Positions 1 to 6,620 of a stretch of DNA of 20,771 nucleotides are shown here, piece by piece. Source of the DNA: JANNHK01 sp034408875. Lineage in GTDB: Bacteria > Actinomycetota > Acidimicrobiia > IMCC26256 > PALSA-610. Where the stretch lies: contig JAWXCJ010000305.1 of the NCBI GenBank assembly GCA_034408875.1, positions 1 to 20,771 of the forward strand, in the 5' to 3' direction. How positions within the stretch are numbered: position 1 is the first letter of the stretch; each line of letters starts with the position of its first letter. Both the position numbers and the translations under genes were made by a program. The notes beneath the pieces were generated by a model. It worked only from the letters and a program-made list of their open reading frames with translations, did no database searches and was not told the DNA's origin.

Positions 1-1
1 G

Positions 2-748
2 GAACCCGACGGCATCCGCGCCCCCGCGTACCTCGACGAACCGGTCCCGGTCGACGAACCCGTCCCGGCTGCGGCAGTGCACTTCGACTTCGAGAGCATC
101 GAGGCCGACCCGGAGACCGAGCCGGAACCGGTGCCCGAACCCGAACCGCCCGCGCCGGAGTCGACTGCGCCCGCCGCGCCGCGCGTGTCGTCGTTCCTCA
201 TTCCGGCCGCCCAACAGCAGGCCGTCTTCGGCGAAGAAGCGCCGAAGCCCGAACCCGAAGCCTCCCCCGTGCCCGTCCGCACCGCCGCCGGCGCGCTCCC
301 CGCCGGTGAGCCGTACCCGGGCCTGGTCGCCGACCGCAACGAGCGCGAAGCCGAAGCCGATGCCGTCATCGGTGCGATCGGCGACGTCATCGGCGCCGGC
401 GACCTCGTCAAGGAAATGAACGCGGTGCCGTACTTCGTCGACGCCAACGTCGACGACCTGCTCCCGAAGTTGCCCCGCCGCCGCGATGGCGGCCGCAAGA
501 CCGCGCCGGCGCTGACCGCCGCGGTGGCGCCGCCGACGCCGCTCACAACGCCGAGCAACGGCTACGCGGCCGAAGCGTCTGACTCCGAAACCGAAGCCGA
601 AACCGAAACCGAAGCCAGATCCGAGAACGGTGAGGCACCCGCCGCGCCCACCGCACCCCTTTCCGACGAAATGCAATCGAACATGGCGGCGTACGCGGCG
701 TTCCGCGCCGCGGCCGACCGCGGGCGTGAAGACGCGCACCGGCCTTGA
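2..748 (+). CDS. C-terminal tail of conservon sensor histidine kinase (CvnA-like), partial
   Basis: The reading frame is open from the first complete codon at base 2 and ends at TGA 746-748, so the gene begins before the window. The visible 248 residues are a disordered, acidic and proline-rich tail with no enzymatic domain: Pro-Glu runs near the start, a Glu-Thr repeat near codons 190-205, and a basic LPRRR patch around codon 160. Actinobacterial conservon kinases (CvnA) carry exactly this kind of long low-complexity tail after the kinase domain, with an LPRR-type motif and a final short helix ending in a GR-rich stretch. The identification rests mainly on context: the next three genes are roadblock, DUF742 and GTPase in the standard conservon order. 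The protein would be a membrane sensor passing a signal to the downstream GTPase module. The kinase domain itself is not in view, so activity cannot be judged. Confidence 0.8.
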   Translation, partial: EPDGIRAPAYLDEPVPVDEPVPAAAVHFDFESIEADPETEPEPVPEPEPPAPESTAPAAPRVSSFLIPAAQQQAVFGEEAPKPEPEASPVPVRTAAGALPAGEPYPGLVADRNEREAEADAVIGAIGDVIGAGDLVKEMNAVPYFVDANVDDLLPKLPRRRDGGRKTAPALTAAVAPPTPLTTPSNGYAAEASDSETEAETETEARSENGEAPAAPTAPLSDEMQSNMAAYAAFRAAADRGREDAHRP

Positions 749-761
749 CGGAAGGTAGGCG

Positions 762-1199
762 ATGACGAATATCGACCAACGCGCGGTGAGCGCGGAGGCG
801 CAGCGGTTCAACTGGCTGCTGAACAACTTCGTCGATACGACGGCCGGGGTCACGAGCGCGGTCGCGGTGTCGTCCGATGGTTTGCTCATGGCCCTGTCGC
901 GCGCCGTTCCGCGCACGGCCGCCGAGCAACTCGCCGCGATCATCTCCGGCTTGGCCAGCCTCGGCCACAGCACCGCCCGTTGCTTCGCGCTGGGTGGCCT
1001 CGACCAAGTCATCATCGCGATGCACGGCGGGTTCCTGTTCGTGTCGTCGGTGTCCGACGGCAGCTGCCTCGGCGTCGTCAGCGACCGCAACTGCGACATC
1101 GGCGCGGTCGGCTACCAGATGGGCCTCCTCGTCGAACGGGCCGCCACCGTCCTGACACCGGCACTCGTCGCCGAGCTGAAAGTGGCGGTTCTCTCTTGA
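762..1199 (+). CDS. Roadblock/LC7 domain protein (CvnB-like)
   Basis: This 145-residue protein is a single roadblock/LC7 domain, the usual length for the family. Visible family features are the start helix with FNWLLNNFVDTTAGV, the strand SAVAVSSDGLLMALS, the central helix region AEQLAAIISGLASL, and the strands around QVIIAMHGGFLFV. Roadblock proteins of conservons are small dimeric partners of Ras-like GTPases and are thought to regulate the GTPase and couple it to the membrane sensor kinase. The ATG at 762 follows the kinase stop by 13 bases and has a purine-rich GGAAGG site upstream. It lies in one operon with the DUF742 and GTPase genes. Nothing looks damaged. It could be called MglB-like by fold, but the operon makes CvnB the better description. 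Confidence 0.92.
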   Translation: MTNIDQRAVSAEAQRFNWLLNNFVDTTAGVTSAVAVSSDGLLMALSRAVPRTAAEQLAAIISGLASLGHSTARCFALGGLDQVIIAMHGGFLFVSSVSDGSCLGVVSDRNCDIGAVGYQMGLLVERAATVLTPALVAELKVAVLS

Positions 1200-1215
1200 G
1201 CACGCAGGTACTCAC

Positions 1216-1548
1216 ATGAGTAGCCAAAGCGACCTGGTTCGACCCTTTGTCATCACGGGCGGGCGCACGCGCGCGAGCGATGCGTCGTTGCGCATCGAGA
1301 CGATGGTGCAGACGAACGGCGACGGGATCGGCGGTGCCGACTTCGAGCACGCCCGGATCCTCGAACTCTGCCGGGAGCCGCTCTCGGTGGGTGAGGTCGC
1401 GGGCAAGCTCGACGTTCCCCTCGGCGTGGCCATGGTGCTCGTTGACGACCTCGTCGCCGAGAACCGGCTCGTCGTCCACCACAGTGACCCGGTCGACATC
1501 GAACTGTCGGTCCTGACAAAGATGATCGATCGTGTCCGTGCCCTCTAA
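1216..1548 (+). CDS. DUF742 protein (CvnC-like)
   Basis: The 110-residue protein has the DUF742 pattern: an N-terminal VRPFVITGGRT motif, a middle segment with LRIETMV, and a winged-helix-like C-terminal half containing ILELCREPLSVGEVAGKLDVP and a final VLVDDLVAENRLV. DUF742 proteins are the third member of actinobacterial conservons and are believed to form part of a membrane-associated signalling complex with the roadblock protein and the GTPase; their exact biochemical role is not settled. ATG 1216 lies 16 bases after the roadblock stop. The 3' end overlaps the GTPase start by 17 bases, which suggests translational coupling. Length and motifs indicate an intact gene. Confidence 0.92.
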   Translation: MSSQSDLVRPFVITGGRTRASDASLRIETMVQTNGDGIGGADFEHARILELCREPLSVGEVAGKLDVPLGVAMVLVDDLVAENRLVVHHSDPVDIELSVLTKMIDRVRAL

Positions 1549-2116
1549 CGCCCCGGCCGCGCAGACGCGACGCATGACCTCGGTGAAGTTCGTCGTCGCG
1601 GGCGGGTTCGGTGTCGGCAAGACGACCTTTGTCGGCGCTATCTCCGAGATCACACCGCTCACGACCGAAGCCGCGATGACCACCGAATCGCTGGGTGTCG
1701 ACGACACGTCGCTGGTCGCCGCGAAGACGACGACGACCGTCGCGATGGACTTCGGCCGCATCACCGTCGACGACGACCTCGTGATGTACCTGTTCGGCAC
1801 GCCCGGCCAGGAACGCTTCGGGTTCATGTGGGACGACCTGTGCATGGGCGCGATCGGCGCAGTGGTGCTCGCCGACACGCGGCGCCTGGCCGACTGCTTC
1901 GACGCCGTCGACTACTTCGAAACGCGCAAGGTTCCGTTCGTCGTCGGTATGAACCGCTTCGAAGGGTCGCATCGGCACTCGATCCCCGACATCCGCGAAG
2001 CGCTCGGACTCACCGACGACGTCCCGATCGTCGACTGCGACGCGCGGCACAAGGACTCGGTGAAGTCGGTCGTCATTTCGCTGCTCGAGCACCTCGTGCG
2101 GCGCGCCGGCCGGTAA
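1532..2116 (+). CDS. Conservon Ras-like GTPase (CvnD-like)
   Basis: The protein is a small Ras-like GTPase of the conservon type. It carries the P-loop GGFGVGKTT at residues 24-32, a switch region rich in Thr around residues 45-70, the Walker B/switch II motif GTPGQERF near residues 90-97, and a base-recognition segment NRFEG in place of the usual NKxD. It would cycle between GTP and GDP states as output of the sensor kinase, with the roadblock protein as partner. The GTG at 1532 is used here, overlapping the DUF742 gene by 17 bases; an alternative ATG at 1574 would remove a 14-residue non-conserved leader and cannot be excluded. The operon stops here: no cytochrome P450 (the occasional fifth conservon gene) follows, because the next gene converges from the other strand after 21 bases. 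Confidence 0.92.
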   Translation: MSVPSNAPAAQTRRMTSVKFVVAGGFGVGKTTFVGAISEITPLTTEAAMTTESLGVDDTSLVAAKTTTTVAMDFGRITVDDDLVMYLFGTPGQERFGFMWDDLCMGAIGAVVLADTRRLADCFDAVDYFETRKVPFVVGMNRFEGSHRHSIPDIREALGLTDDVPIVDCDARHKDSVKSVVISLLEHLVRRAGR

Positions 2117-2137
2117 CTCTCTTCTCGCAATCTCGGC

Positions 2138-2824
2138 TCAGTCCTCGAGTTCCTCTTCGAGTTCTTCGAGTTCTTCGGCGATCTCCTCGGGCGACTCGAT
2201 CAACCCGCCCGACTTGCGCGCCGAGTGCACAATCGTGATGAACACGATCGTGAACGTCACGCCCGTGAGCCACCAGCGATGGTCGCCGATCCAGCCGGTG
2301 AACTCGAGGATCGGGTCGGAGAACGCGTCGCCGAGCCAACGGATCGCGAGCATGCGGGCGATCGTGCCGCCGATGTTGAGGGATGCGAACGCCCACACGT
2401 TCATGGCCGTCACCCCTGCGAACAGGCAGATCCAGTTGTTCGGCATGAGCGCGACCATCGGCCACGATGCCTTCTTGAACGCCCGTTCCATCCACAGGAT
2501 GAACGCCGCGCCCGACCCGGCCTTCTTCTCCATCCACCGGACGGTGACGTCGCCGTACTTGCGCCCGAACCAATAGAACAGCGGGTCGCTGATGAGCAGG
2601 CGGCCGACCGTGACGAGCATGAACGGCAGGATGTCGACGCTCGGCGACACGAGCACGAAATTGCGGGTCTTCGGCGCGAGCGCGATGAGCAGGAGGGGGT
2701 AGTCCTGGAGCAGCGTGGGCGCGAAGGCCTCACCGACCCAGTTGGCAATGGTGAAGACCGCGATCGGTATCGCGAAGATCGCGACAGCCTTGCGGTCGAT
2801 CGGAATGGGCTCGGTGACAGCCAC
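2138..2824 (-). CDS. DedA/VTT-like integral membrane protein
   Basis: This 228-residue membrane protein has hydrophobic segments near residues 12-31, 40-60, 66-85, 120-150 and 185-205, and a strongly acidic Glu-rich tail over the last 25 residues. The stretch PLFYWFGRKYGDVTVRW after a membrane-entering segment resembles the glycine- and arginine-containing core of DedA/VTT (SNARE-associated) proteins, which scramble or flip lipid carriers and support membrane homeostasis. I see the resemblance by eye only, and the family call is moderate. The start is GTG at 2824. The gene lies 57 bases downstream of the TerC gene on the same strand and so probably shares its transcript and riboswitch, linking it to metal or envelope stress. 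The gene looks complete. Confidence 0.6.
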   Translation of the reverse strand: MAVTEPIPIDRKAVAIFAIPIAVFTIANWVGEAFAPTLLQDYPLLLIALAPKTRNFVLVSPSVDILPFMLVTVGRLLISDPLFYWFGRKYGDVTVRWMEKKAGSGAAFILWMERAFKKASWPMVALMPNNWICLFAGVTAMNVWAFASLNIGGTIARMLAIRWLGDAFSDPILEFTGWIGDHRWWLTGVTFTIVFITIVHSARKSGGLIESPEEIAEELEELEEELED

Positions 2825-2881
2825 CGCCGCCCAGGCTACGGGATGGGTACCGCCCTGCGAACCGACGAGGGAAGCGATCGC

Positions 2882-3853
2882 TCAGCCGTCGACCGCAACG
2901 GCCCGTTTCTCCTTCACGAGCGAGGCGACGACCGCGGCGACGAGCAGGGCGACGATGACACCGAGCGACAACGCGGTGGGCATGTGCCACCAGCGCGACA
3001 CCGTCATTTTGATGCCGACGAACACGAGGATGGCGCCGAGCCCGTGGCCGAGGTAGTGGAGGCGTTCCTTCCACCCGGCGAGGAGGAAGTACGCGGCGCG
3101 CAGGCCGAGGATCGCGAATGCGTTCGCGGCGAAGACGATGAACGGCTCGTTGCTCACCGCGAGGATGGCGGGCACCGAGTCGACGGCGAACACGATGTCG
3201 GTGAACTCGATCGCCACCAGCGCGGCGAGGAGCGGCGTCGCGGCCCGCTTCGCGTTGACCTTCGTGAAGAAGTGGTGACCGTCGAGTTGTTCGGAGACGG
3301 GCATGAACCGGCGCAGGAGACGAACGGCGCGCTCGTGGCCGTGTTCGCCTTCGTCTGCGCGGTGCCGCACGACCTTCACACCCGTGTAGATCAGGAACAC
3401 TCCGAACACGACGAGCAACCACCAGAACTGCGAGATGAGCGCGACCCCGGCGAAGATGAAGATGGCGCGCAGAACCAGCGCGCCGAAGATTCCCCAGAAC
3501 AAGACCCGGTGCTGGTAGCGCAACGGGATCGCGAACGTCGAGAAGAGCACGGCCCACACGAACACGTTGTCGACCGACAGCGACTTCTCGATCAGGTAGC
3601 CGGCGAGGTATTCGCCCGATGCCGCCCGCCCCGCGGTGAGCGCGAGCACGCCCGCGAACGAGAGTCCGCACGCGACCCACACGAGCGATTCGACGAGCGC
3701 GCGCCTGGGCGTCGGCTCCTTGTGACCGCGGTGGATGACGAGGTCGATCGTGAGCATCATGCCGATGGTCGCGAGCAGCGCGATCCACGCGGCCGGCGGT
3801 ACGTCGATGTCGACGAACGAGTCCGAGGCGGACGACGTGGCGGCAAGTATCAA
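2882..3853 (-). CDS. TerC-family integral membrane protein, probable Mn2+ exporter
   Basis: This is a TerC/Alx/YkoY-type multipass membrane protein. Both family signatures are visible: EKSLSVDNVFVWAVLF in the first half and EFTDIVFAVDSVPAIL in the second, with acidic residues placed for cation binding, in a fold of about seven to nine hydrophobic segments. A hydrophilic loop with HRADEGEHGHER separates the halves. TerC relatives export manganese or help load metal onto exported enzymes; which applies here is not shown. The open frame extends to a GTG at 3904, but that codon lies inside the predicted riboswitch aptamer. The first usable start after the aptamer is TTG 3853, preceded by a GGGGGA run, giving 323 residues that begin just before the typical VPPAAWIALL helix. 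I therefore prefer TTG 3853. The VTT-like gene follows in the same direction. Confidence 0.9.
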   Translation of the reverse strand: MILAATSSASDSFVDIDVPPAAWIALLATIGMMLTIDLVIHRGHKEPTPRRALVESLVWVACGLSFAGVLALTAGRAASGEYLAGYLIEKSLSVDNVFVWAVLFSTFAIPLRYQHRVLFWGIFGALVLRAIFIFAGVALISQFWWLLVVFGVFLIYTGVKVVRHRADEGEHGHERAVRLLRRFMPVSEQLDGHHFFTKVNAKRAATPLLAALVAIEFTDIVFAVDSVPAILAVSNEPFIVFAANAFAILGLRAAYFLLAGWKERLHYLGHGLGAILVFVGIKMTVSRWWHMPTALSLGVIVALLVAAVVASLVKEKRAVAVDG

Positions 3854-3884
3854 GTCGGGGTCCCCCGGATTCGCGTGGCTCCGT

Positions 3885-3996
3885 GATCCGAAGGTCTCTC
3901 CCACCCGACACCCGGGCTGGGTGCGGAGCCGGGGCGCCGGGGCCGAAAGGCCCGTAGTGACGAACGCCGCCGTGTTGGGATACTCGCCTTCTTGAG
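3885..3996 (-). promoter_or_regulatory. Predicted yybP-ykoY manganese riboswitch
   Basis: Read on the minus strand, the leader of the TerC gene has the landmarks of the yybP-ykoY aptamer. The 5' side carries GAAGGCGAGTA (3991-3981), close to the consensus GGGGAGUA loop. The 3' side carries GAGAGACCTTC (3900-3890), matching the GAGACCUU element. GAAGG (3991-3987) pairs exactly with CCTTC (3894-3890) to close the structure. A GGGCC/GGCCC hairpin with a TTTC loop fills the middle (about 3954-3939). This class binds Mn2+ and commonly controls TerC/YkoY genes, which is the gene found here. The match was made by eye; no covariance model was run. Confidence 0.75.
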
Positions 3997-4001
3997 CGAC
4001 A

Positions 4002-4007
4002 AGCCTA
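4002..4007 (-). promoter_or_regulatory. Possible -10 box for the riboswitch-TerC transcript
   Basis: TAGGCT fits the actinobacterial TAnnnT -10 pattern and lies about 10 bases before the first paired base of the riboswitch, so transcription would start right at the aptamer. No convincing -35 box is seen 16-18 bases upstream, so this is only a plausible site. Confidence 0.3.
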
Positions 4008-4038
4008 CCGGCCCGCGGACCCTACCCCTCGTCGGCCG

Positions 4039-4332
4039 CACCCGCTGCGGGATCTCGACGGTGCCGACCGGCCCGGCCTCGGCGTCTTGGGCGTCGAGAA
4101 CGATCAAGGAGCCGGCGTCCTCGGCCCCGTCGTAGGTGTCGTAGGTGTAGGTCAGCAGGAAGCCTTCGCCTTCGTCGTCGCCCGAGGCGACGAACAGCCA
4201 CTCACCCGAACCGTTACCTGCGCCCGGGTCCCACCGCTTCTCGGCGCCCGTCTTGGCGTCGTACGCCGCCGCCCCGGCCGCGAACGCGCTCCGCCGTATG
4301 AAGTCCCGCCGCCCCATCCCCGGTGTGCTCAC
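4039..4332 (-). pseudogene. Carotenoid oxygenase remnant: Tat signal joined to C-terminal region
   Basis: The first 23 codons from GTG 4332 encode a twin-arginine export signal (GRRDFIRRSAFAAGAAA). They run directly into a segment typical of the last third of carotenoid cleavage oxygenases: YDAKTGAEKRW, then GEWLFVASGDDEGEG, then SLIVLDAQDAE and VGTVEIPQRV. In intact members the final motif continues PFGFHGNW-like; here it breaks off after PQRV at 4039, and what follows is unrelated leader DNA of the TerC gene. A full enzyme has roughly 450-500 residues including four iron-binding histidines; almost all of that is missing, so this cannot be active. It sits 7 bases after the sulfotransferase gene and was presumably the third gene of that operon. 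Alternative reading: a small secreted protein, which I consider unlikely. Confidence 0.75.
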
Positions 4333-4339
4333 AGGGCGG

Positions 4340-4951
4340 CTACGCCTCGGGGGGTTTGTGCCACTGCGAACGGTCGTTGGCGTGGGGGTAGTCGCCTTCG
4401 GGGACGGGCACGCCGAGGAATGCGCACAGCGGCCCCCAACCGTCGCGCGCTTCGAACACGAGGAGCCGCTCCGGCGGGACGGTCGCGCGCACTTCCGCGT
4501 TGTGGCGTTCGAACAGTGCGACGAGGTGGTCGCGGTCGTCGGCGTTGCCTTCGAAATCGCGTTGGACGATCCCGAGCTGCACCATCTCGTGCCACTCGGG
4601 GTTGTCGACCAGGCCTTGGCCGCGCACGCCGACGGAGATCGTCGCTTCGTAACTCTCGTACCACTGCTGCGGATCGCGTTCCGACAGGATCACCTTCGCG
4701 TCGGGGTACGCCGCCGTCAGTTCCCGCCAATACGTGGCGCCGGGCCAGTCGACGGTGGCGCGGTACTCGCCGAATACTGCTTCCCAGTCGACGGCTTCGC
4801 CGCGCCCGGCCGCGGTGAAGGTCTTGATGTGGTCCTCGTGCAGGAAGATCTCGAACATGTGGTGGCACGGGTAGCCGAGCTGCTCGAGCGCGAGCTTCAA
4901 CGACAGCGTGCCCGTGCGGCCCCACCCGGCACCGACGATTTCGAGCGGCAT
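4340..4951 (-). CDS. Sulfotransferase family protein
   Basis: The 203-residue protein starts MPLEIVGAGWGRTGTLSLK, with the GWGRTGTLS phosphosulfate-binding loop at residues 9-17 that marks the actinobacterial sulfotransferase (Sulfotransfer_4-like) family. Further family features are YPCHHM after the first helix, KVILSERDPQQWYES (3'-phosphate binding region) around residues 86-100, and a C-terminal WGPLCAFLGVPVPEGDYPH motif. It would transfer sulfate from PAPS to a hydroxylated or amino acceptor in the cytoplasm; the substrate cannot be read from sequence. ATG 4951 overlaps the TGA of the upstream monooxygenase by one base, so the two are translationally coupled. This suggests the monooxygenase product, a hydroxylated small molecule, could be the sulfate acceptor. 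Length is normal for the family. Confidence 0.88.
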   Translation of the reverse strand: MPLEIVGAGWGRTGTLSLKLALEQLGYPCHHMFEIFLHEDHIKTFTAAGRGEAVDWEAVFGEYRATVDWPGATYWRELTAAYPDAKVILSERDPQQWYESYEATISVGVRGQGLVDNPEWHEMVQLGIVQRDFEGNADDRDHLVALFERHNAEVRATVPPERLLVFEARDGWGPLCAFLGVPVPEGDYPHANDRSQWHKPPEA

Positions 4952-6363
4952 CAGCCGACCAACTCGAGGAGCTGCTCGCGGCTCGGCGCATTGGGTGGCA
5001 CCACTTCCTGGCCCGCGAACCCCAACACCTTCTCGAAGAACGCGGCGTCGGAGAACAACTCGTCGGGCGATGTGATCATCCCCCCGATCGACAGCAACCC
5101 GCGCACGATGTCGGGGTCCTGGGCGGCGCCGGCGATGAGCGCCTGCACGATCGGGAACGCCGGATCGTCCGACACGTAGTCGCGCCCTTCGAGCAGCGTG
5201 TCGATCTCGGCGAGTCGTGCCGAGTCGAACGCGAGTGTGGCCCGGTACCACGGCTCCGTCGTCTCCATGGTCTTGTCGTGGAACGCCCGCACGAGCCCGG
5301 CCGGGTCGTCGAGACCGGTGGCCGCAACGGTTTCGCGCAGCGCGACCGCGTGCATCAGTCCGATGGTGATGCCGCGCCCGACCGACGGGTTGGTGCACGC
5401 CCACGCGTCGGCAACGGCGACGAGCCCGGTGACGACCGGTTCGCCGTCGACGACGAACGTGCGGTGCCGGTCGGGGATGCCGGCAATCACGGCAATGCGC
5501 TCGTCGAGCGGCTCACCCTCGAGCCACGGTGCGGCGGCGGGGATGTCGCGCACGACCGCGGTCCACTTGTCGATGTCTTTGAGGGCGCGCATCTGCTTGT
5601 CCTCGGCCGAGGTGACGATGCCGACGCCCCACGTCCCGTTGTCGGCGGGGAGCAGCAACGTCGAGATCGTGCCGAGCGCGGTGAGCAACCCGCCCTGCAC
5701 CGGCGGCAGCGACCCGTCGGCCGAACGGAAGTGGCGGCCGTAGTAGATGAACCCGCAGTCCGCTTCCTCTTCCGGCACCGGCGGCGCGCCGATGTCGGCA
5801 AGCCAGCGGGGCACGGCCGAACGGCGGCCCATCGCGTCGACCACGAGATCGGCGCGGATCTCCTCGCCCGACTCGGTGCGCACACCGGTGATGTGCGGCG
5901 TGCCCCCGTTTGCAGACGCGCCGGTCAACAGACCCGCGACCGCGACCCCGCGCCGGACCGTCAGCTTCGGCGTTGCATCGGCAACCGAACCCAGGGCCGC
6001 CTCGATCACGGGGCGGCGGCCGGTCAGCGCGGTGAAGCGATCGTCGTCGGCGCGCGTGCCACCGGTGAGCGCGTCGTCGATCTCGTCGATGCCGTTGAAC
6101 CGGGCCGCGCCCGCCTTGTCGAGCGCGTCGACGAATTCGGGAAGGTGCACTTCGGCAATCTCGCGGAACCGGGGCTGGAGAAAGTGCAGCATCCGGAACT
6201 GGTTCACGCCCTTGCGCTCCCACCGTTCCCATGCCTCTTCGGGATCCGCGGGCGGTTCCATCGCGTCGCGTTCGAGGAGGGTTACGTCGTGCCCGTCCTT
6301 CGCGAGCAGCACCGCGCTGAGGAGTCCGCACATTCCGCCGCCGACCTGCAATATCTGAGCCAT
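4951..6363 (-). CDS. FAD-dependent monooxygenase/oxidoreductase
   Basis: The N-terminus MAQILQVGGGMCGLL contains the Rossmann dinucleotide motif (Gly8, Gly10, Gly13), followed by VTLLERD ending in the acidic residue that binds the FAD ribose. A second conserved block, ADLVVDAMGRRSAVPRWL, resembles the DG-containing region of flavin hydroxylases, and VAVADAWACTNPSVGRGITIG corresponds to the third FAD motif. At 470 residues the protein looks complete. It probably hydroxylates or oxidises a small hydrophobic molecule using NAD(P)H and oxygen, but substrate and reaction are not determined. The open frame extends to 6480, but the conserved start is ATG 6363, only 55 bases from the divergent methyltransferase remnant. 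The gene heads the operon with the sulfotransferase and the broken carotenoid oxygenase. Confidence 0.88.
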   Translation of the reverse strand: MAQILQVGGGMCGLLSAVLLAKDGHDVTLLERDAMEPPADPEEAWERWERKGVNQFRMLHFLQPRFREIAEVHLPEFVDALDKAGAARFNGIDEIDDALTGGTRADDDRFTALTGRRPVIEAALGSVADATPKLTVRRGVAVAGLLTGASANGGTPHITGVRTESGEEIRADLVVDAMGRRSAVPRWLADIGAPPVPEEEADCGFIYYGRHFRSADGSLPPVQGGLLTALGTISTLLLPADNGTWGVGIVTSAEDKQMRALKDIDKWTAVVRDIPAAAPWLEGEPLDERIAVIAGIPDRHRTFVVDGEPVVTGLVAVADAWACTNPSVGRGITIGLMHAVALRETVAATGLDDPAGLVRAFHDKTMETTEPWYRATLAFDSARLAEIDTLLEGRDYVSDDPAFPIVQALIAGAAQDPDIVRGLLSIGGMITSPDELFSDAAFFEKVLGFAGQEVVPPNAPSREQLLELVG

Positions 6364-6418
6364 AGCCCGATAGCGTTGCCGACCAATCGGGTGGGGGCGA
6401 ATCGAGCGGGAGCAAAGC

Positions 6419-6620
6419 ATGGGTGACACGTACTCGCACGGGCACCACGAATCGGTGTTGCGGAGCCACACCTGGCGCACGGCCGAGAACTCCGCGGGCT
6501 ACCTGCTCCCCATCTCCGCGCCGGCCTCGACCTGCTCGACGTCGGGTGCGGGCCGGGCAGTTCGACGGGTACATCGCGGTGCTGCACGACGAGTTACTCG
6601 CGCGCCGACCGTCAGCCTGA
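6419..6620 (+). pseudogene. Class I SAM methyltransferase remnant, frameshifted and internally deleted
   Basis: From ATG 6419, preceded by GGGAG at a good distance, the protein begins like a UbiE/class I methyltransferase: HGHHESVLRSHTWRTAENSA then GYLLP. The next bases encode HLRAGLDLLDVGCGPG, the SAM-binding motif I, but one frame over: a run of four C where five would restore the frame (around 6507-6510). Right after GCGPG the reading moves to the third frame, which gives FDGYIAVLHDELLARRPSA and a stop at 6618-6620. That resembles the usual C-terminal end of these enzymes. About 170-200 residues between motif I and the tail are absent. The product cannot be a working methyltransferase. Its last nine bases overlap the 3' end of the convergent amidase gene. 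Confidence 0.72.

Noticed and set aside
579..620. Tandem hexamer-like repeats as a possible repeat element
   Set aside because: They are in frame and encode the low-complexity kinase tail, so they are a coding feature and not a separate element.
2225..3886. 553-codon plus-strand open frame
   Set aside because: It is antisense to the TerC and VTT genes, has Asp/Arg/Glu-rich composition typical of GC-rich shadow frames, and no domain.
3854..3904. GTG 3904 as start of TerC
   Set aside because: It lies inside the predicted riboswitch aptamer and the extra residues do not resemble TerC N-termini.
6364..6480. Upstream extension of the monooxygenase to 6480
   Set aside because: The added residues are unrelated to the family, and the Rossmann strand begins right at ATG 6363.
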